Numbered from the stretch's first letter, positions 13,401 to 26,470 are shown. The stretch is 64,000 nt of DNA from Gnetum montanum (GCA_015680685.1 MNCI01021483.1:210041-274040); one strand, 5' to 3'. Numbers and translations: made by a program. The notes: generated by a model from the sequence alone, not told the origin.

Positions 13401-15717
13401 TAATGGGGAAAAGGTTGCCATCAGAATAGTGAAGGAATTAGGCCATCGTGAGAAAATTTTGAATGGCTTGGTACTAGCATGAGCCATTTTAGAATTTTCA
13501 TGGAAATCTTCATGAACCATGATGTAAAGAAATCATATCCTTTGTTTAGATCTCATTCATTTCCCAAAATATTATCATAAAAGAAGATGATTCACATTGT
13601 GTAGGGGTAGACCTTTAAGAAGGTCCTGATGGATGGCACTAGGTTCAACTAGGTAATTTCTTTGGCTATTACGCTTTAGAATGAGATCCTTAAACTTCAT
13701 GAGGAAACCTCTACAATAATCCACATGAATTTTGCATTTTTCTTAGGTTACTTGAGGAGGTTTGTGGAGTTTCTTATGTTTTGGAGGAATGGGCAATGGC
13801 TTGCCCAAGACCCAAGCCAACTTTTAAGCCTTGGATAAAGCACATTTATCCAATGGTGTTGGCCCAGAACCCACTAGAGGGAATAGATGATACATTGTCC
13901 ATTACTATCAAGAATCTTGATGGTAGGCGGTGTGAGTTCCTTGACCACATAGATGATGAGAAGCCTCTCACATTTCTAGCAAGAATCCTAGAGGCCAAAT
14001 GACTATGTAGGGAGGCCAAAGGGGCATCTGGGGAGAAACTCAAGAGGCCTATGAAGGAAGCACCACCAACATCAGACCAACCCACCCTGAAGAGGCTTAA
14101 GTTTAAGCCTAAGACATGTTAGCAAGTGGTCATAGGTATGCTTCATTTAATTTTTGGCTATCTAATTTTATTTTGAGAGTTATGATTATATTATGGTTTC
14201 ATATGCTAATCAATTTTCTATGTGTTATGGTTGCAGACAAGTGTCAGGTCCTGGTAGCCCAAGTTGTTACATAGGAAGAACAAAGGTTTGTAGAAGAGGT
14301 AGTCCTACAGTAAGCTGAGGTAGACATAAATGATCTAGATGCTTTATTTGGTAAGGTAGTACTAGGAACATCCCCCATCATCATCCTAAAGGAAGAGGAG
14401 GAGGAGCTAGGTATTCATGCGTCTTTACACTTCTTGTTATATCTTATTACTTTAAGTTTGGTTTTTCATCCTAACCATTTGATGATTGTTATGTTTGTAG
14501 TAGTTCCTAAGCTACTAATTCAAACCCCTATTCATAAATTTTATGTGAAACCATGGGTAGAGGTCCTGTACAAGGTGGAATTCATTCATGGGATGGCTAA
14601 GGACATCATCGACTAGTTACACCCAAGATAGGTAAGGACTTTATTTTATATGCTTTAGTTGTTTGGCTATTTCATAGGATACATTATGTCATGGTTACAC
14701 CTATTTATGGTTATATTTTTGGTTATGTAGTACCTTATGTGAAGTGGGACCCCAGTAAAGACATCGAGATTGACTCCCTACCGAAGCTTGCTTTTGATTT
14801 CTTTAGTAAACCCTTGAAGTTATATGAGACTGCTACTGACTAGCAATGTCATGTGCCAAAACTTCATGGGAGCCAAAGAGGTCCAACAAATCCTTATGGG
14901 AATAGGTTGTAGCCTTAAGGGAGAAGAATCAATAGTAGGAGGAGGTGATTAGAGATCTCCAAGACTACAAGGCCTTTGTGAAAGCCCAAGTGGCTAACTT
15001 ATGGAAATTATGAACCAAGAAGATCACATGGGCCTACTACTGACATATTATTTAGGACAAAGTAGTACTTTTATGGAATATGGTAGAATAGTAGATGTAG
15101 ATGGACCTCATCTCTAAAAGGATTAAGGATTGGATAGATCACTATTCTTGAGTCCTAGAGTGTGGTAAGAAACAAAAGGCCTAGGAGCAATAGTATAAGG
15201 CGAATCATGGGGCCTACCTCAAGTCACTCATAGAGGAGTTAGTTGAATGGTGAAAGAGAGAGTTGTTCATCTAAGGAATCTAGGTCAAGAGTGTTTATTA
15301 GATTTTTGAGAGTACTCTCATGGTAGAGCAATCCCCTGCTTCCTATATTACCATGACTACGAGTGAGACCTCTATAGATACTATTACCCAAGAGTCTCCC
15401 ACTTGGACTGTAGTAGATAGGACTAGCATTCTTTCTATCATTGATCTTGGGGATGTTAACTGGGTCAACATGAAGGAGGACCAGATCCTCCATCATTTGA
15501 AGGAAGGCCTTACGCTTTCTACCCCTAGAATTTATGGAGCTGAAATCTCTATAGGTTTGATATATTTTATGTTTTATATTGTTAGTTTTTTTTATGGCTT
15601 TGGCTATTGGTTACTAACTAGATATGTATTGTTGTATTTTAGGCTTTAGAAGAAGTTTGTGGCCCTAGTAGTGCGGGTGGAAATGACCCATCACATCCTC
15701 CTCTAGATGCTCCTTAG
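10460..15717 (+). pseudogene. Opposite-strand accessory gene of the retrotransposon, copy B (all eight exons)
   Basis: Proposed exons: 1 (10,460-10,591), 2 (12,152-12,595), 3 (about 12,680-12,941), 4 (13,082-14,135), 5 (14,237-14,410), 6 (14,501-14,631), 7 (14,731-15,554), 8 (15,643-15,717). Donors such as GG|GTAAGC, AG|GTATGC and AG|GTAAGG and acceptors such as GTTGCAG and TATTTTAG are visible. The exon 3 acceptor appears mutated. Exon 2 has LIIVELVGIICYIG and KFLTYIL-NFHVMLWSHLS, matching the HAD-like region of the young copy. Exon 7 begins VPYVKWDPSKDIEIDSLP and ends with a block matching the young protein (PTW-VVD, then DLG-V-W). Exon 8 has GPSSAGG where the young copy has GPSGAGA. Many stops: a pseudogene. 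It lies beyond the protease of the minus-strand element, in opposite orientation, exactly as in the young element. Confidence 0.8.
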
Positions 15718-16669
15718 CATCCTCCATCAGTCTAGTCTAGCATGTTGGCTATATTTTGGATTTCTTGTTGATGGCTATTGTTTGCCAAGACTATGTTATA
15801 GATGGTTGTTATTATTTTTTGGACATTTTGCCCCACAGTGTGGCTAGGGCTATGTATGTTATGGATATTTTAAATTTTAAATTTTGGTTTTGTTTTTTGC
15901 TATATATATATTGTTCTAGTATTGTAAACATTGTAAATGGCTATGTTGATGACTTTGGCTATAAAGTTAAATGGTTAAGTGATGCATTTAAAGGCTAAAT
16001 GTAAATAAATAAAATAAAATAAACATTTTCTAGTTTTAGTCCATGGCAGGCATAGGTTCTGTTGTTTTTCAAGGTCATGAATGACCATGTTGTGTGATTG
16101 CTTTTTGTTAGTTTAAGGAAATGACAGGCTGTATTGCTAGTTTATAGTCTTAGTGGACTATAATGGCAATTTAGAGTCTTAGTAGACTAAAGTTGAAAAG
16201 AAACCTATAATTTTTCAATGATTTTATGTTTTAAAGTTCTAAGGCTTTTTTGATGTTTATAACATGAGTAAAAGTAAATAAGTAAAAATGCAAATGAAAG
16301 TACAAAGTTAGGCTACATGGATAAAGAGTAAAACTGAGTACATAAAAAGGTATAAAAAATTAAGAAAAAAATATTATGATACATGGCCATAGGTGCACCT
16401 GGTTACATGGGCATACAAAGGTTAATGTGCACTTCACTTGTGTAGATTCTTCCTAATCATTGAAAGATTAGAAAATGAGTAAGGTTTATTCTGAACAAGC
16501 TTGTATTTACCATCACTTCATTTATGATGTTAATAGGAAGTTCATCGCATAATGCATCTCGTGGCCTATCATTTTTATTGTTGGCTTTCTGTTCCCTCTT
16601 GGGTTGATGAATTTCATGGCTTTCTATTCCCCTTGAATTAGTGGTTGGGAATTTCTCCTATACCATAAA
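15718..16669. other. Spacer between the opposite-strand gene and protease
   Basis: AT-rich, no gene. It corresponds in position to 56,258-56,856 of the young element. On the minus strand a short motif AGTC(C/T)ACTAAGACT followed by TATAAA or CTAAA occurs twice near 16,145-16,190, which may be the decayed counterpart of the GGCCTTAAACTA array of the young element. Confidence 0.45.
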
Positions 16670-19600
16670 ATCTAAGTAGATGAACCCATTGATAGAAACC
16701 CTTGATCCATTCAAGGATTTAAGGTCTGTAATTGTTCTAGGTTGTATTTTTTCTAGTATGCCTAGTCACTCAATGATGGTGCATGGAATAACATTAGTCA
16801 TAGCCCCATCATCTGCATACACTCAATGCACTTTAAACTACCCTACACATATGTTTATGAATAGAGGAGCCCTAGTTACTTTACTATTTTGGGGATTAAC
16901 CTTGATTTTTCTCTCATTAAATACTAAGGGTGTTGACTTTTTCTCCCTTGATGATGGAGGGACTTTCACTACATGGATGGCTTTCTCATTAGCAGGGATG
17001 TTCTTACTAATAGGGATGAAAGTAAAAATTTTGACTAACACCTCACGATGTGTGGCAGAAGTCATGATCAGGTCATATAAGCTCAAAGTTGTATTCCTTT
17101 GCTTAAGAGATTCTCTAACCTAATTCATCACACTAAGAAAGTTTTTATCACTGGCTGTGGGCCTATCACCCCAATTGTGCTTCACATCCTTCATGAGTCC
17201 CAAAATGCAAACTTTTGCTTTAGGTTGTGGTTGTTGGGGCTTTTCCTCATTTTTCTAGTTATGGGTTTTGGTGTCCTCTTATGGCTTGTTGGTTTGAGTG
17301 GGTTGGGTAGAGGAGGTCATAGGTATAGCTGATATGGGAGTGGGCTTCAGTGGGATTATTTCCTTTTGTGCCTCTATTTTCTTGTCATCATTGTTATTAG
17401 GCTTTTCCTTATGCTTCTTCCTTTGCTTGGTTGAGGTTTTCTCATTGTCAATCATTGTTTGGGAAAAAGAGGTAGTAGCATTAGCCACCAAAAGAGGTCT
17501 TTATGTAGTTGGTTGGGCTATGGTAGGCTGGGTTACCTTGATGACAAAAGGTTCCCTTAGAGGTATTCATGATTGTACTCTTATGACAAAGGGGGATCTT
17601 GAGCTGGTGAAAGTTGAAAAAGCCCTTTCATCATAAGGGGGTACTCAAATCATGAATGTTTCTTTTGAATGTCTCTGATTGTCATCAATGTTAAATTTTG
17701 AAATAATGTAAGAGATGTCATTAGCATTTAATGAGTATTTGTAGACCTTGATTGATTGATTTTGTGGTTGAACTGGGTTGGAAGCATCTAAGACTAACTC
17801 TCCCCTATCCATCATCCTTTGCAGGTCATCCTTCAGCATGAGGTAGAAGTTTCTGTCATAGCTAGGTAGTTAGTAATAATCATAAAAGTGATCTAGTTTG
17901 AAGTACCTAGGCAGTTATGGATCATCCTTTGTTGCTGAAGTGAGATTCTTGGCTATTTCACATAGCTGCTTATGCATTTTCCAAATAAATTTGATCATAT
18001 ATTTGTATTACATGCATCCACTCTTCAATAGTTGATCTAGAAACTTGGATGGCTTTAAAGATAAGGTAATGTATTTTCTTTGGTCCTCCCTCTTAAAATT
18101 TGACCTTGTGGTAATTGATGTGGTGGCCCCAAATGTTGATGGTTGGTAATCATTGTTGTTAGTGGGGGCCTTAGATGAGTTGTTTCTTGGCCTCTGCTTT
18201 GTGATCTTTGCTTCTTTGGTCACTATTGCTATGGCCATGTTTTTTTGTTTGTTCTTCTTTTTTTTCTCTATGTATGTTTATTTTTGTATGATAGATAGGT
18301 TGGATAATGACTAGCCTTCATAGCATCCTTTATGTTCTTTGTTTGGGAGATTGCTTTGTTGAGGGACTACGGGTCATGATAGTAGAGTTTTGATTTGGTA
18401 AAGTCATTAACTATCCCATTGAATATGGCTAAAAGGTGAACCTCGATGATGGATTCTAGTATTTCATTTAGCAATCCATTCTACCATTGAATGAATTTCT
18501 GTGTGGGTTCTAGGGATCCCTGCTTGACCTTCATAAGTTGGGCAAGTATGGTGTTAGGCTTCAAGTTATACTTGAAGAGGTTGAAAAACTAGGCTATCAA
18601 GTCCTCCATAGAGAATATGGATCCTCTAGGTAATGCACAATCCTAACGAAGTGCTTTTCAATGTAGGGACATAGGAAATATCATCATGATGGTATGAGGC
18701 CATGACTGTAAGAGTAAGCACTCGGATGTGAAGGTTATAAGGTGATCAATGGGGGTCATCTTTTAAAGTTGTATTTACTAAATTGGAAAATAGAGACACT
18801 ACGAGGAATTATCAAGTGTGGGATCACAGGACTGATGGGATCATCATGGTAGAAGTTCATAATCTTGACAATTTGTGAAGTAAAGGCTTTAAGCATCTTT
18901 AACTCCTTCATCAGGTCTTAGATCATTTGGAAAGCTTGATCTAGGCCTTATGATGGCCTTGCTAGCTATGGGGTTTGTACATATGACTGTGGTGTTTTTT
19001 TGTAAGGGTTGTGGCCTTGCTATGGGTTGTAATATAGAAGGGAATGCTTGCATTATAGTTGTATTTTTTGGACCAAACAGGGAAAGAAAATTTGTGCTAG
19101 TACCTAAGGCACAAATGGGATAAATAGGGTGTGTGACCCCTGAGTTGATTGAGGTCCCATGGTGGATCCCACATGCGTAATGAGTGGATTTTCAGTGGTG
19201 AAAACTATCATCAATAACTACATAGATCAAGTATGTATGGAAAATGACATTGCTAGGTTATATGTCATGGGTTGTGGCATCAACTGAGTTTGATGCATGG
19301 CTATAACTAGTGTGAGATTAGTCATGGTAGGGTAGGAGGAAGTGGAAGATAGTGACATTATGCCCATGGAGAAAATAAAGATATCAGGGTAAGGCTTGGT
19401 GGCCTTGGGGTTTTCTTGTTGGAACAATCTACCAAGGATGTTTTTGGGCTTAGATTCTATACTAAATTCATGCTCCTCTTCGAGTTGCTCCTCCAAGCTA
19501 TGCTTGTCATGTTCTTCTTCCATATTAATCAATTGGGCTAGGATACCTACATAGATATTTGTTAGAGATATTTTTTCATAGGAGGAAGGGATGTACTCCT

Positions 19601-19760
19601 TACCATTAGAGTGTATGAGTTTGAACTTCCTTTTGGCTTTTGCTTCAAACATGAAATCAACATGCTAGCCTGTATTTTAGCACAAATTTAGTTATATTGG
19701 TATTTATTTATGATTGAAAACTTAGAAATTTTCCTCATAACCCTTAAATATTTCCTAGAT
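16670..19760 (-). pseudogene. Degenerate gag-protease of the old element
   Basis: Minus-strand segments match the young gag-pro in order. N-terminal gag is at about 19,700-19,230 (KEYIPSSYEKI against QEFIPSPYDII). A central gag block lies near 18,850-18,720 (FYHDDPISP-like). A basic segment is at 18,238-18,008 (KPSKFLDQLLKSG). A linker is at 17,839-17,645 (NPVQPQNQ, shared exactly) and a pre-protease block at 17,086-16,838 (SLYDLIMTSATHREVLV). The retropepsin-like active site near 16,810 reads VYADDGAMTNVIP. Repeated EPFVIKV-type peptides between gag and protease echo the PYVVRVPP repeats of the young copy. Frameshifts and stops throughout. The product would have been capsid/nucleocapsid polyprotein plus aspartic protease. 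Confidence 0.85.
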
Positions 19761-20575
19761 TTGATGATAGTATGGTCTTTGAGGTCATAGACCCTCATGG
19801 CTTATGGGCTAGGACCTTCACCAGTGAAGATAATAGGCAACTTGGTGGACTGCTAGAAAGACATGGTTATAGTGCAAACAATGGCTTAAAATAGGCTATA
19901 AAAGGAAAAAATAGAGGTAAATCCCAAAAATTGGAATTTAAAAATGGTTAAAAGAAGCAAAAATGTCTACAAATTAAGCACGTTCTGTAATAAATAAGTG
20001 GGGGATAATGGGGGATTACCATTTTACTAAAAATAGAAAGCTGAGAACATTGGTCTTATGTCTCACCCACACTAGCCTTCCAATTACATCTACATTGGGT
20101 ATTGGAGGGGGAAAATAAGGGGGATGAGATGGGGGAAATCTCACATCTTTCTAATACAAAATTAATGAGGGGGAAAATGCTAAAAACCAAAGTGGAAAGT
20201 TGATGATTTTCCACTAAGACAAGTTTTGGTAGGTTTCTAGTTTCTCAACTTGGAAAAATGGGGGAAGCTAACTTCTAGAATTTTGATGGTTTTTGGAAGG
20301 ATTGAACCACCCAATTTAGAAACTCAAAAACATTAGCAGTATAAAAAATAAGGGGTGAAGGTTTCAATGTTGGCTTTTGGATGAAAAATTCATAGTAGTT
20401 GCTATGAAAAACCAACATCCAACAACCTTCAACTTTCACATTGAAGTTTTGGTCATAAGGGGAAAGGGGTAGCATTGTTTTTCTCAAAGTTTTGGTTACA
20501 AAAGATTAGGAAAAGGTTTTTAACATGAAATATTGGCTATTAGAAAGATAGATTTGGTTGTAGAAATTGGTTAGA
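19761..20575 (-). other. Leader region of the old element
   Basis: No gene. It lies between PBS and gag on the minus strand and includes C/G-run blocks and TCCACATT-type motifs similar to those in the arrays at 480-3,404 and 7,641-10,459. So the same motif family occurs both next to gag and next to the opposite-strand gene. Confidence 0.5.
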
Positions 20576-20595
20576 GGCCCTGCTTCTAATGCCAA
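20576..20595 (-). promoter_or_regulatory. Primer-binding site of the old element
   Basis: The minus strand reads TTGGCATTAGAAGCAGGGCC, 17 of 20 identical to the young element's site at 51,472-51,491 (TTGGCACTAGAAGGAGCGCC). It sits eight bases inside a TACA end, as expected for an LTR terminus (minus strand ...AAGTACA, then the PBS). I do not assign the tRNA. Confidence 0.7.
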
Positions 20596-20603
20596 AAAGC
20601 TAT

Positions 20604-21515
20604 TGTACTTAGAGAAAGTGATCACTAGAAAAATCCAAGGAGTAGCATTTATGCAAAGATTTGCAAGTGCTCTCAGGTGTACTAGAGTGTGGAACTATTT
20701 CTTGAAAAGTGTATGTATGCTAAATGTATTCAAGTTCCAAAAATGTAGAACCTTTAAATGTTGTTTGGATTTTGGTTTTATAGGTTTTGGACCATGAATG
20801 ATGCTGCACAATTGTTGCAAATTGGCTATCAAATTGTTGTAAATTTTTACCTCGTATAGGTGAGACAGTTGCCCAATTTTTGGGGATTATCATATATAGT
20901 AAGTGCTAAACCCACATGTCCTTCCATTTACTATAATTAGTAATGGAGGCACACCTTCTATGCTGGAGATGAATGTTTCATTTTGAGTCTTCTACCATGC
21001 TTGTTGAAGTGCCTGATCAACATTGGAGTGCATAGCATGATGAAATTTAGCTTTTGTAGCTTCCACACAAGGGGCATGTAGTTTCCTAGTTAGGGGAAAG
21101 GTTTCCACATTGAGGGAAAAGTTCCCATCCTTCCACGCTAGTGGTAGGTGAGATTTGCTTCCTATAGATGTTTCCAATGTACAAAAGTGTATACCCCTCA
21201 TAATACCCATCAAATTGACATTTTTGGCTTTCCAAAAGGTATTTCTGACCTACCAAGCCAAAATATAGCTACTTGGTAACTTTCTCATTTAGGTAATGAG
21301 GCTTTTACTAGTTATGAGGCATTTTTTAGCCCCAAAAGTATGGAATATATGAGGTTTCCTTTTATGGATTACAATCTTCACATTTACAACAAAGTTTTAT
21401 CTCAAATTTCATGCAATAAACGCTACATGATGAAAATTGGCCATAACATGCAAATGTTTTGTGGTGTTTTAGGGTAAAATGCATAACAAAGGTTGGTCAT
21501 GGTAGAGTAATAAAA
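20604..21515 (-). repeat. Putative 5' LTR of the old element
   Basis: The inner edge is supported by the TACA terminus directly before the PBS. The outer edge is only approximate: minus-strand ACCATGACCAACCTTTG near 21,500 resembles ACCATGACTAAAGCTTG at 50,228-50,244 near the start of the young LTR. No second LTR of this element is visible in the window, so the length of about 0.9 kb is provisional. Confidence 0.45.
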
Positions 21516-23599
21516 TCAATTCATTCTATCTAAGTGAAAGGAAGTACGGTTAAGCCATGACCAAGAGGAAGAAGATATTAAATGACAAGATAATGGGAAC
21601 AAATTATATGTTTTAATATTAAGATGAATATGTATACAAGTAATAATGATTTAAATTATAAGCATTCACTAAGGAAATCTTACATCAATTACATTATAAA
21701 TTTTAACATCTTACATAAAGAAATATGATAAGCTCTCACTATGACTACATAATTCATAATCCATACAAGTCTACTATAAAAGAGCAAACATGTGAGTCAA
21801 ATTATTATACATCTACTAATGAAATAGTAATTATAATTCAAAATAGCATAAAATTTAATATTGTGTTATGAACATATCCAAGGTACTACAAAAATATCAA
21901 CTACCACTGAGTGAGTAACCTTGGCATCATCTTCCAACTAAAATAAGGACATGTCTCATGAGGCCTAGGTAGGGCATGGAAACTTGAAAAATAATGAATA
22001 CAAAGCATATCCAAGAATACAACCACTACAACATTTGGCATTAACAATAAACATGCCTTAAATCCAATACCATACATCTATCAATGCAAAGAATATCCAA
22101 ACACACAACCATCACAAACAACATACAACTACAAATTCATAGACATGACAAAGCCCCAATGCCACACAATTATCCAACAAGAATGGGATAAATCCATTTG
22201 ACCATTTCAACTGTCCAAATACAACATCCATCAACTCCTCCCATCAATCAAGCAAACAAGAAGACTAGCATGCATCACACTTAGTTTCAATGTGTATCAA
22301 GTTGTCATGAATACTTTCCAATTTTCAATACAAATTTTTTAACAAAATATCAAATTACAATGTGAATGGGTTTATTATCAGTCTCAATGAATTAAGGTGA
22401 TCCATATGGATACCTCACCAATATTCAAATGAAGGTGATCCTTCCAAACACCCCATGAAGGTTCCCAAACATATCAATGCTAGAGGTATCCCTATAGATA
22501 CCCACCTCTAGAATTCTAGAAGTGTTTAACAAGACCAATGAGTCATGGATCACCCTCTCCTAATATATCAGACCCATAGTGAGAGCCATACTAGTGCATT
22601 GATAGTGGAGGTTAATAAAAAAATCATCTCTAAGGAGCCTGATCTCCAACTAGCCACACAGTTGGTGCTAGCTCCATCATCCAACCGCACAACAAATAAT
22701 CAACCAATGCCATCATCTAGCCATCTCATAATGATGAATTAACATTGATGGTGGAGGGACTCAACAAAAAATGGATAATCAATCCAACATGTCATAGTGC
22801 AATGGAAATTTCAACAATTCCAACGGACCAGGTATCCAATGAGATCCAATCAACAAATGTTCCAAGACATAATCAAGGGATCCAAAACCTCCAAAATTTC
22901 AACACTCATTCACAAGACCATGCCTAACAAAATACATTTCCAAAATATCCATAGATTCAAAATCAATTAAAATTAAAATCCTTTCAACAATTGGAAATGG
23001 ATAATATTGAACAATAACTCCAAAAGAAGACATAGCAACACAAGGATCAAAAATAGAAAATGATTCTGAAGTTATGATTTACTAGATCTTAAGCAAACTC
23101 AACAACCATAAATGAAACTCCCATAACTCACATAACCCATTAATTTTCTCATAATTAATGATTTATTGGAAATATAATATCGATACCTAGTTACTATAAA
23201 AATATTTAAACAATTATAGATTCAAAGCTATAGATGTTAGTCCAACATTCCAGGTAATTAGAAATAGAGATAGAATAAGTGTCTAATAGTAAATTTCTAA
23301 TAAATAAATTGAAATATAACCTTTACCACTAATTCCACATCTATTGATAACTTAACATCAAAGGCTAATTATCATAAACATTTCAAAATAAAATACTCTA
23401 TAGATAAGAGTTTATAAATAGATGAATCTCTCTATTATTTCTTATATAATTTCAGATAGCTCTCAATGATGGGTTGATAACTCTTTTTATATAGCTTCAT
23501 TTTCAGTGATTTTACCTAGATTTGGCTCCTATTAGAAATATTTTGAACATGTCAAAAATTTAGAATTATATCTATAAATAATACTGAGATATAACCTTA
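21516..23599. other. AT-rich sequence without recognised gene
   Basis: Two adjacent short plus-strand ORFs (22,545-22,742 and 22,745-22,927) are unusually rich in Ser, Thr, Asn and Gln and are not in the same frame. I see no domain in them. The rest is AT-rich with no obvious repeats. Confidence 0.4.
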
Positions 23600-26470
23600 C
23601 ATATTTTTTACTAACAATAAATGTTCAACAATAGGTATGAAAAATGACATTTTTTGTTGATCCATCATCGACATAAACATGATGAACTTTGTATTGGCCA
23701 ACACATATGATGATAAAAAGTGGGACATGTCACACTTCAATGCTTTGTGGACTGGTTTTAACTTTAGTATCATGAAACATTAGTATGGTGTGTTTCTGAT
23801 CCTCTTTGAGTAGAGGTGGCATGATGATGGAGTGGATGAATTCTTCACTAGCAAGCATGTCTTCACTCATAGGTATGGATGTCAACATTTTGACTAATGC
23901 TTTGCAATGAGTAGGGGAAGTCATGACCAAGTCATAAAGGCTTAATGAAATATTTTTTTATTTTAATGAAATTTTAACTTGTTCCATGGCTATGACAAAG
24001 TCTTTATCATTGGCATGTTATTTTTAAGCTTTGGTGGCTTTGACCTCAATTTTTTCTAAGATTTTTACTTCATGTTTTAACATATGTTGTTTGGTCCCCT
24101 TGCCCTTAGTAAGTTTATGACTTTCTTTGGATTGACTAGTTGATGTAGTTTGAGTAGTAGAATTCATAGGTATAGCTGAAATTAGTGTAGGTTTTGGTGG
24201 ACCAACCTTCTTCTAAAACTTTTTTTAATTATTCTCATTAAACTTACGCTTAGTAGTAGACAATTTTCATTACTTTGAGGGTAATTTCTTATTGGTTAAT
24301 GGTGATGAAGTTGATGCATTAAGTACTATAGGTGAATACTAGTCATTGTTTATCATGGGATTATTAGTAGAGAGTGGAGGAATCTTGATGATAAATGCTT
24401 CTCTCAGAACTATAGGTGGTAACACTCTTATATCAAAAGATTCTCTTGTACCTAAATAATTTGAAGTTTGATTATCACAAGAAGGTACCTTAACACAAAT
24501 GGTTCCTTAGAAGGTTTAGACTTATTAGGGAAATTTAAGGTGGTCATTGTGTAGGGATCATTACTAGTATTAAGGGGGTCTTTGTACATATATATCAATT
24601 GATTTTGGGGACTTACAAGATTAGATGGATCTAGGACTAATCCCCGCAATCAATCATCTTTTGATAGTCATCTTTCAAACCTAAGCATAGTTAGTATCAT
24701 GGCTAGGAAGTTGGTGATAGTCATCAAACCTATTTAGATTGATGTATTTTAGTACCTATGGATCATCTTTGGTTGCTACCATTAGGTTTCTAGTGATTTC
24801 ACAAAGACGATCATGTCTTTTATGAGCATTATTTGATAGTTTCTTATGTTGAATGTAGCTATTTTTAAGTAACTAATCAAGAAGCTCAGAATGATTCATA
24901 GGAAATTTAGTATAATTAAAATATGGAATTTTAAGCTCAAAATTTAGTTTCATTTGGCTAGATGCATTGGAAGTACCCAAAGTTGATGATTAAGATGAAA
25001 AATAAGGGGTGTGAGGTTGTGATGTCTTTTGCTGCTCTATCAAATTTTCATCCTCTACTATAGTGGTGATGATTGTGTGTGCTTTTTTACGTTTATCCCT
25101 ATTCCTTTTTGTATATTAGATTTTATAGGCAATGTAGGTTGGATCATTATTGGCTTTAGTAGTTTCCTTAATGTTCTTGATTTGGAAAAAGGCTTGACTA
25201 AGTGATCAACGGTCTAGTAATAGAGTTTTAAGTTAATGAAGTCTTTAATTTCCCCCTTGAAGATGGCTAAAATGTTTCAAATATGGGTTCTAGAATCTCA
25301 TTGAGTATTATATTTCATCTCTAAATAAATGTTTAAATTGGTTCAAGAGGCCCTTATCTTACATTCATGAGTTGATCTAAAATTGTATCAAATTTCAAGG
25401 TATAGTTTAATCGATTTACAAATTAAGTGATCAAGTCATCAAGTGAGGATATGGAACCTTTATGTAACATTTGATACTATTCTAAAGCTTTTCTTGATAA
25501 GAACATAGGGAATATTTTCAACATTATGTGGGGCCATGCTTGTAACAAGAGGCATTCAGAATAGAAGGTAATGAGATGCACCTTTGGATCTCCTTCACCA
25601 TTGTATTTGAAGAAGTGGGGGATAGGGATGCCTATGGGTAATATTATTTTTGGCATAGTAGGGTTGATGGGATCATCTTGGTAAAACTTCATGACTTTTC
25701 TGGTTTGCATAGTGCTTGCTTTAAGCTTTCATAGCTCATAAGTAAACTCTTAGATTATTTGAAAGGCTTGATTTAGGCTTTGTGGCATTCTAGAGGATTA
25801 CATTAGTGGCTAAATGATTTTTGGTTGTGTAATGAATATTCATATTTATTGAAGAGTTCATGTAGTTACCATTGTAGGAGGATCAAACTTTGAAAAAGAT
25901 GTTTACCCAAGGAGTTAAGGAATGAAGGGAACATTAGGAATAAAAGGGTTATGGAAAACATGCAGGACTTGAGGTACTAAAAAGAATCCTATTGAGATGA
26001 GAAATAGTGTTACATAGAAGAAACCACTGGTGGAGGCTAGGACACCATGGTAAAAGGTGTTTATGTAAATGTGGAAGAAAATAAGAAATAAGGTTGGGAG
26101 ACTTGGTTCAAGGAGGTTCCAAGGAGTATTTGATTCACTACCAAAATGAAGTGTAGTGGGTTGGTCATTGATGAGTTTAGGATTAATTGCTATAATGGAT
26201 CCTCTAGATGAGTATTAGTTTTGTAATATCCTCCAAACTCATCTCAGTCATCCTGGTCTTGTCCCAAACTAGCTTTCTCACTTACCACAACCTCGTCATT
26301 AGCATCCACCAATTATGCTAACATGTGTACATATATCTCCAAAATCTCTACGTGGTTATGCAAGGAAGGGATGTATTCCTTTCCATTTTTATGAGTGAAG
26401 TTAAATTGGTTCTTGGAGTCTAGTTTTTTGCATATCATGCATAAATCGGCCTATATTTTTACAAAAATGA
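23600..26470 (-). pseudogene. Second, older gag-protease relic of the same family
   Basis: On the minus strand N-terminal gag lies near 26,440-26,300 (NGKEYIPSLHNHVEIL, compare QEFIPSPYDII), the central gag block at 25,710-25,477 (KFYQDDPINP, and LITFYSECLLLQAWPH against LITFRLECALLQAWPH in the young copy), and the linker near 24,650-24,450. The pre-protease block is at 23,930-23,730 (TSPTHCKALVKMLTSIPMSED) and the active site near 23,665 (VYVDDGSTKNVIF). Order and spacing match the young gag-pro. Heavily broken. A weak PBS-like string lies near 27,228 but is not convincing. No opposite-strand gene is recognised beyond its protease end. Confidence 0.8.

Larger units (their letters stand above)
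640..14540. repeat. Tandem duplication of a ~7 kb unit (about 640-7,640 and 7,641-14,540)
   Basis: The text near 643-690 recurs near 7,647-7,695, that at 751 recurs at 7,767, and that at 3,508 at 10,592. The opposite-strand gene exons at 5,270, 6,163 and 7,303 recur at 12,152, 13,082 and 14,237. The offset is about 6.9-7.1 kb throughout. The first unit breaks off inside exon 6 of the gene (about 7,640), directly at the start of the next repeat array; the second continues through exons 6-8. The two copies are strongly diverged at DNA level, so the duplication is old. Unequal or ectopic recombination within the repeat arrays is the simplest origin (inference). Confidence 0.8.
480..21515 (-). 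mobile_element. Old Ty3/gypsy (Tat-like) element with internal opposite-strand gene
   Basis: Read on the minus strand, the order is putative 5' LTR (about 21,515-20,604), PBS (20,595-20,576), leader, gag and protease (19,760-16,670), then a multi-exon gene lying on the plus strand (copy B, 10,460-15,717). That gene is repeated further on as copy A (3,405-7,640). Family assignment rests on protein-level matches between its gag-protease and the younger copy at 52,070-56,257, on the shared PBS, and on the shared opposite-strand gene. No reverse transcriptase is visible in this copy; in the young copy it follows the opposite-strand gene, so here it would lie at or beyond the left window edge or has been lost. 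The left limit and 3' LTR are not identified. Confidence 0.75.

Noticed and set aside
16680-17636. Plus-strand ORFs of 112-147 codons in the old element
   Set aside because: Shadow frames of the minus-strand gag-protease, whose peptides match the young copy.
22545-22927. Two adjacent Ser/Thr/Asn-rich ORFs as a possible gene
   Set aside because: They lie in different frames, show no domain, no match to other copies and no promoter or splice evidence.
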